Below, one piece after another: positions 58,450-64,000 of a stretch of 64,000 nt of DNA; position 1 is the first letter of the stretch, and every line of letters begins with the position of its first letter. Origin of the DNA: Mytilus californianus (lineage: Eukaryota > Mollusca > Bivalvia > Mytilida > Mytilidae); contig NW_026262659.1 in assembly GCF_021869535.1 (NCBI RefSeq), forward strand, positions 3,286,001-3,350,000, given 5' to 3'. Below the pieces are notes generated by a model. The model was not told where the DNA came from. It ran no database searches and saw nothing but the letters and a program-made list of their open reading frames with translations. Both the position numbers and the translations under genes were made by a program.

Positions 58450-60925
58450 TGAGTAAATAATAAATTCTTTATAAATGTATATTAGTTAATAAGAAAACAA
58501 AACAGTAATGAATATTTAGGGGAAATGATGTGAATTTAATTTGTTATATAAGTATGCTAGCCCTGTCTTTCTATGATTTTAAGAACTACAGAATTTTTTT
58601 AAATAAACGTTGCATGCACGCGCCACAAGCGAGCGAAAGAACTATTAGTTGATTGATTTTTGTTTTTTAAATGTATAGTTGCCAATATATTGCATTATAA
58701 CACCTTTGCGTAATTTAGTGACAATACAAGTTCTGGTTAAAAGACAATTAAGAAACAACCCTCTTGTGTTGTGCTCTTCAACATAGGTAGGTATATTTGT
58801 CAACTTCTATAAATCTAATATTAGTATGGTGAAACATATTGACAAATATAATGTATACCCTTGTTAAAGTTGGCGTAGAGAAAAAAAAAAGAATTATTTC
58901 GATTATGATAGAAAAATTCAGAACTTCGAAATGCGCATGCAGTAAAATTGGTGCCGTTAATGTTATTATTTCGTTCGAACCGGGCCTATACGACATATTC
59001 ATAAGGCACTCATTTAGAAATGAAGTAGAAAACATTATAAAACAACCAGGTGTTACATGACTTCAAGTCTAGAAATAAAAGATGCATCTTTCTATAGATT
59101 TCATTAAATTTCAAGACGAGCAACTCCCGCAGAAATACCCATTTGGATCCCCAACACTGTTCAAAATACTACTTATGTTGAAAATCCAATTGTGATGTCA
59201 AACATGTCTACTCGTGTTGTTATTTGAATTAGAACATGGCTTTGTTTTAAGAGCAAATCTACCAGAAAACCATACAATAGGCTCCAAATGCAATGTTATT
59301 ATATTGACCTGAAATTTGGCATACATGATACCTTCATAGCAACTTCTCTCTGTGCAAAATATTTTTTAAAAGTATTCAATGTTACTCTCCATATGGTGCG
59401 CCATCTATAAATAGCCATTTATGTTCAAAATAAAGCTGAAAATTAGCCAATTTCAGCAGTTTTAAGCTGACAAATACCAGTGTGTATCAACATGTAACTG
59501 TTTTATTGGTAATAACATGTTGTAATACTGTATTTAAACTGTCAAAATATGTCAATACCTGATGTTAAATTTTTTTCCTATATTTGCTCATTCTGGTCCA
59601 AATATCCGAAGTTTTACGAAACTGCTAAAATGGTGAAATTTGCTAATTTTTAAAAGTCTATATTTTCTAAAGTGGCAAAAATATTTTAATGCCATTTGTT
59701 TTTTCTTAAACCTTAATCATATATCTACAAAATATAAAAAATCCAATTTCGGCAAATGATCATAGTACTCTTTTATTAGTCTGCATGGAAGGAATTGTGA
59801 TTTAGTAGGTGTTATCCTATATTAATGACATTTCTCTTAATTGGACCCGTCAATCGTCCCCCTCTGGGGCCCCACCTTGTAGAAAATAAAGATATGATGC
59901 ACAACTAAAATATTAGTATCTGATACAACTTTCACATTAAACCCTTTAGTGGTTGCGGAGGAATTGTGGACCGCAGGTATAGTTACACTACACCACTACT
60001 GGTTTTCTGCTTTTTGATCCATAGTTACCCCCATCAACCCTCAATAGAAAAAAAAAACATATAGTGCACAATTTCACAACCTTCACAAGACATATTATCA
60101 GTTTGGTTTAAATCCATTCTGTACTTTGAAAGGACTGAAGGATTGTAGATATTTAACAAACAAACAGACGGACGGACAGACAGACCGACACTATTAATAT
60201 ATATATACCCAAGCAATCACTAGCATGCGTATAATAAGTCTCTTTACAAACGGATCGCATGGATTCAGGACATACAATTACAGGTCAAGCTAGCCCTTCT
60301 GGCCTGCTAAATAATTTGTTAAAAGAAAAACGCTGAGGGGATATGGTGGGTCCACTACTGTGGATACGCGTATGAATCTTTCCACTGGAATAAGACATGC
60401 AGAGAAAATTTGTCAAATCACAAATTACTATATCTAAATTAAAAAGGAGGGATATTTTGTATCGATTCATGACACAAAACCTTTATATTTACTTGATAAA
60501 ATCCCAGCAAATTAACAGAGCTTTTGTTGCTGTTCTTCCTTTAAAAGTCACAGTGATGCTTTCAACATGTGCAAAAAGCTCACAGCAAGTTTAAAATGAC
60601 CTCTTAGCACTGTTTAACTTCATTAAGACTTCAACTGTCAACTTTTCATGTACATAAAATAACAAGTTTCGATCATTTTCATTTTATATTAATTCAAAAT
60701 ACATGTATCAAGGAAATTTAAACAGGAAAGTAAAACACTATTACAATGACGGTGGAATTTTTTTTTGGAGTAGCACTGTACAGTTTTTGCAACAAGAATG
60801 AATGTAAATTTAAAATATCTATGTTGTCTGTATAATAAATGGTATTTTTATCTACAAAAAAAACGTAACCATATTATCATAATATATGGAACTGATTAAG
60901 CATAACGTAGGCTACAAGTACGAAA
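58450..60925. other. AT-rich non-coding stretch (likely receptor intron)
   Basis: If the exon at 58439-58015 belongs to a larger gene, this is probably its last intron. ORFs are short and unsupported. There is a small 'gacggacggacagac' tract at about 60170. No other element is recognised. Confidence 0.35.
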
Positions 60926-60927
60926 TT

Positions 60928-63023
60928 CCGTTTATTTGGCAATCGCCAATGGCAGTCAGCAGGGTTTAAGAACATCAGTTGTTCGACCTGCTAGTCAAAT
61001 GCGTTTTGTTAAAATATACTTTTTCACTCATTTTGTCTTTTGGAAAATGTTGTTTGTGCTGTATTTAGACCCCTGTACCTAGAAATTTGTTTTGCATGCA
61101 CACGTATAAAAATTGCGGTTTTTATCGAACGCAATCATAGGTTTGAACGTTGTTTTCAATTTAGACTTGTTTATACTTTTTTCGTTTGGGCTTGTATTAT
61201 ATTTGACTTCGGGTTTATATGATCCGTTCATCCTATTTTGACTCTTTCAAAATTTAAGAGTCTATCCTAAATTGAGGTAAATTATATGGCCTTCCAAATA
61301 CAGTTTCGATTCCTAACATCACTGAAGAGACATTAATTGTTCAAATCCGGATATGGTGTACAAAAACCTTTGCACCTTTTGTTTGCGGTATACCATCTTT
61401 TCCGCAAGTTTATTGTTTTCTGTTTAGTATTAAATTTATAATTAAGATCCATTTATTACATCGGTGATCCGTTTATTTGGCAATCGCCAATGGCAGTCAG
61501 CAGGGTTTAAGAACATCAGTTTTTCGACCTGCTAGTCAAATGCGTTTTGTTAAAATATACTTTTTCACTCATTTGGTTTTTGGAAAATGTTGTTTGTGCT
61601 GTATTTAGACCCCTCTACCTAGAAATTTGTTTTTCATGCACACGTATAAAAATTGCGGTTTTTATCCAACGCAATCATAGGTTTGAACGTTGTTTTCAAT
61701 TTAGACTTGTTTATATTTTTTCGTTTGGGCTTGTATTATATTTGCCTTCGGGTTTATATGATCCGTTCATCCTATTGTGACTCTTTCAAAATTTAAGAGC
61801 CTATCCTAAATTGAGGTAAATTATATGGCCTTCCAAATACCGTTTCGATTTCTAACATCACTGAAGAGACATTAATTGTCGAAATCCGGATATGGTGTAC
61901 AAAAACATTTGCACCTTTTGTTTGCGGTATACCATCTTTTCCACAAGTTTATTGTTTTCTGTTTAGTATTAAATTTATAATTAAGATCCATTTATTACAT
62001 CGGTGATCCGTTTATTTGGCAATCGCCAATGGCAGTCAGCAGGGTTTAAGAACATCAGTTTTTCGACCTGCTAGTCAAATGCGTTTTGTTAAAATATACT
62101 TTTTCACTCATTTGGTCTTTTGGAAAATGTTGTTTGTGCTGTATTTAGACCCCTCTACCTAGAGATTTGTTTTGCATGCACACGTATAAAAATTGCGGTT
62201 TTTATCCAACGCAATCATAGGTTTGAACGTTGTTTTCAATTTAGACTTGTATATATATATATATATATATACATACAAGTCTAAATTGAAAACAACGTGC
62301 AAACCTATGATTGCGTTGGATAAAAACCGCAATTTTTATACGTGTGCATGCAAAACAAATTTCTTGTTAGAGGGGTCTAAATACAGCACAAACAACATTT
62401 TCCAAAAGATCAAAAAAGTGAAAAAGTATATTTTAACAAAACGCATTTGACTAACAGGTCGAACAACAAATGTTCTTAAATCCTGCTGACTGCCATTGGC
62501 GATTGCCAAATAAACGGATCACAAGGTGTAATAAATGGCTCTTAACTTTAAATTTAATACCAAACAGAAAACAATAAACTTGCGGCGAAGATGGTATACC
62601 GCAAACAAAGGTGCAAATATTTTTTGTACACCATATCCGGATTTCGACAATTAATGTCTCTTCAGTGATGTTAGGAATCAAAACGGTTATTGGAAGGCCA
62701 TATAATTTACCTCAATTTGGGATAGACTCTTGAGTTTTGAGGAGTCAAAATAGGATGAACGGATCATATAAACCCGAAGTCAAATATAATACAAGCCCAA
62801 ACGAAAAAATATAAACAAGTCTAAATTAAAAACAACGTTCAAACCTATGATTGCGTTGGATAAAAACCACATTTATACGTGTGCATGCAAAACAAATTTC
62901 TTATTAGAGGGGTATAAATACAGCACAAACAACATTTTCCAAAAGATCAAAAAAGTGAAAAAGTATATTTTAACAAAACGCATTTGACTAACAGGTCGAA
63001 CAACAAATGTTCTTAAATCCTAT
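60928..63023. mobile_element. ~540-bp repeat: tandem copies facing inverted copies
   Basis: Units start with 'ccgtttatttggcaatcgcc' at 60928, 61469 and 62008 (541 and 539 bases apart). The third is truncated after 'caatttagacttgt' at about 62250, where a TA run forms the centre of an inversion. From 62276 the same sequence runs in reverse: one full unit to about 62813, then a partial one to about 63023. Other copies: 24030-24445 and 32750-32895. Tandem partial units and inverted junctions recall Penelope-like elements, but I cannot identify an RT, so the class is open. ORFs here are repeat-borne. Confidence 0.75.
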
Positions 63024-63039
63024 ATATATAAGAAAGTCT

Positions 63040-63830
63040 AAATTGTACATATATATATATATATATATATTACGACTTGAAATTTAGCGTAAACCAGGCG
63101 TAAATGGTAGTTACGTGTCCAGATCCAGGTGTAATGGAGCAGGAAACGTAAATTTGTAGCACTTACAGGCGTAGAAAATAGTGGTAAACCTGGCGTAAAT
63201 TGAAATAAGCAAGGCGTAAATGTTCCAACGGGCGCAAAACTGTTGGAAGGGCGTAAATCATCATACCCATAATGCTTTGTTTAAAGGATCATGGGAAATT
63301 TTTTCAAAATTTGGCTCTCTAGTTTTAGCTTGCAAGAGTTGGACATATGGCAGTTTGGTATATTCAGGGGAAATTAGCTTTTTTTGTGTTTTTTGGAAGA
63401 ATTTGAAATTGGAATTATGGAATCAAATTGATGAATGAAAATTGTGAAATGAAAGGAAAGAATTATACTAATTGGTAAATAATAATTATGTGAGTCTCTA
63501 AGTTATTAAGCTTTTATTTTTTAACATTAATTTCAAATTCTGGAAACCTTCCACCTTGGATAATAACGTTTAAATCTTTCACAAGTTAAATTGCAGTATT
63601 ATCATTGATTTTTTTTAGTTCAAAAGACATTAATTTTCAAAACAACTTAGTCAATTACTCAGTGGTCAATTAATGCTAGTTTTATTTCAAGAAAAAATAA
63701 TTGTCATAATTCTTATTTAAACTTAAACTTATTTGAGCCAGTGTCTGTCTAACATGTATTTATTTATATAGCTTCTTCAGTGAAGTTTTATGTCAAACAA
63801 TGAGAAATTTAAACAACAGTACACTATATA
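63040..63830. other. Non-coding stretch with a 'ggcgtaaa' cluster
   Basis: After a TA microsatellite (63050-63070), 'gcgtaaa' appears at about 63086, 63097, 63193, 63213 and 63251 in the same orientation. This may be the subterminal part of a DNA transposon. The 72-codon ORF at 63220 has no motif. Nothing else is seen. Confidence 0.4.
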
Positions 63831-63832
63831 GA

Positions 63833-63923
63833 ACGAAAGCCTATTAGGGTCACAAAAAAAAATTATTTATCTCGTAATTACGAGATAAATCTTTTTTTTT
63901 GTGTGACCCTAATAGGCTTTCGT
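63833..63923. mobile_element. 91-bp palindromic foldback element
   Basis: 'acgaaagcctattagggtca' and the A-rich arm lead to a centre 'tatctcgtaattacgagata' and then the reverse complement back to 'ggctttcgt'. The arms pair almost perfectly over the whole length. It is probably a palindromic MITE. Confidence 0.75.
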
Positions 63924-64000
63924 AATATAGCTAGTTAATGTATCAAATACAGAAAGTACACAGCTAGGGTAATATATACACTGATTTAAATTAAGTGTAG

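Noticed and set aside
61040-61780. Related 60-77 codon ORFs as a small gene family
   Set aside because: They are identical parts of the ~540-bp repeat units and have no protein hallmark.

Overview
The window looks like nuclear DNA of a bivalve mollusc, most likely a marine mussel (Mytilus-type). It is AT-rich, gene-poor and intron-bearing, and it is packed with short interspersed repeats, foldback elements and minisatellites of the kinds common in mussel genomes. The species is inferred from repeat and protein character, not from a search. Nothing suggests a prokaryotic or organellar source, and I see no operons, tRNA genes, rRNA genes or CRISPR arrays.

Only three stretches look like host-type genes. 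(1) An eight-exon minus-strand gene (33925 down to 26503) encodes a cysteine-cluster protein with a KDZ (Kyakuja-Dileera-Zisupton) transposase-like C-terminus. All seven introns have GT/AG ends and keep the frame, giving 671 codons plus a missing N-terminus. (2) A single-exon class A GPCR (42770 to 41756, minus) resembles aminergic receptors of the histamine H3/muscarinic type and carries a +1 shift in TM1. (3) One last exon (58439 to 58015, minus) encodes the transmembrane helix and tyrosine-motif tail of a cell-surface receptor.

Most of the rest is mobile DNA. 0-5 kb: degraded LINE C-terminus and tRNA-derived SINEs. 5-20 kb: interspersed repeats, foldbacks, and a MITE interrupted inside its own terminal repeat. 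21-22.3 kb: a 31-bp minisatellite. 22.8-24.5 kb: interspersed repeats. 26.5-34 kb: the KDZ gene. 35.5-36.3 kb: a Helentron-like non-autonomous element. 37.5-41.5 kb: a PIF/Harbinger element whose right terminal repeat was split by a second Harbinger-type element, which itself contains a Helentron-like element. 42-43.5 kb: the GPCR, a 28-bp array and a MITE. 43.9-46.4 kb: a Helentron-like element with twelve internal modules. 46.9-47.5 kb: two adjacent minisatellites. 52-56 kb: LINE fragments on both strands. 58 kb: the receptor exon. 60.9-63 kb: a ~540-bp repeat in tandem and inverted copies. 63.8 kb: a near-perfect palindrome.

The most notable points are the intact-looking KDZ gene, the reconstructed nested Harbinger insertions with their target duplications, and a shared architecture (subterminal inverted repeat, internal tandem modules, 3' hairpin) across several abundant repeat families that points to Helitron/Helentron-like transposition.
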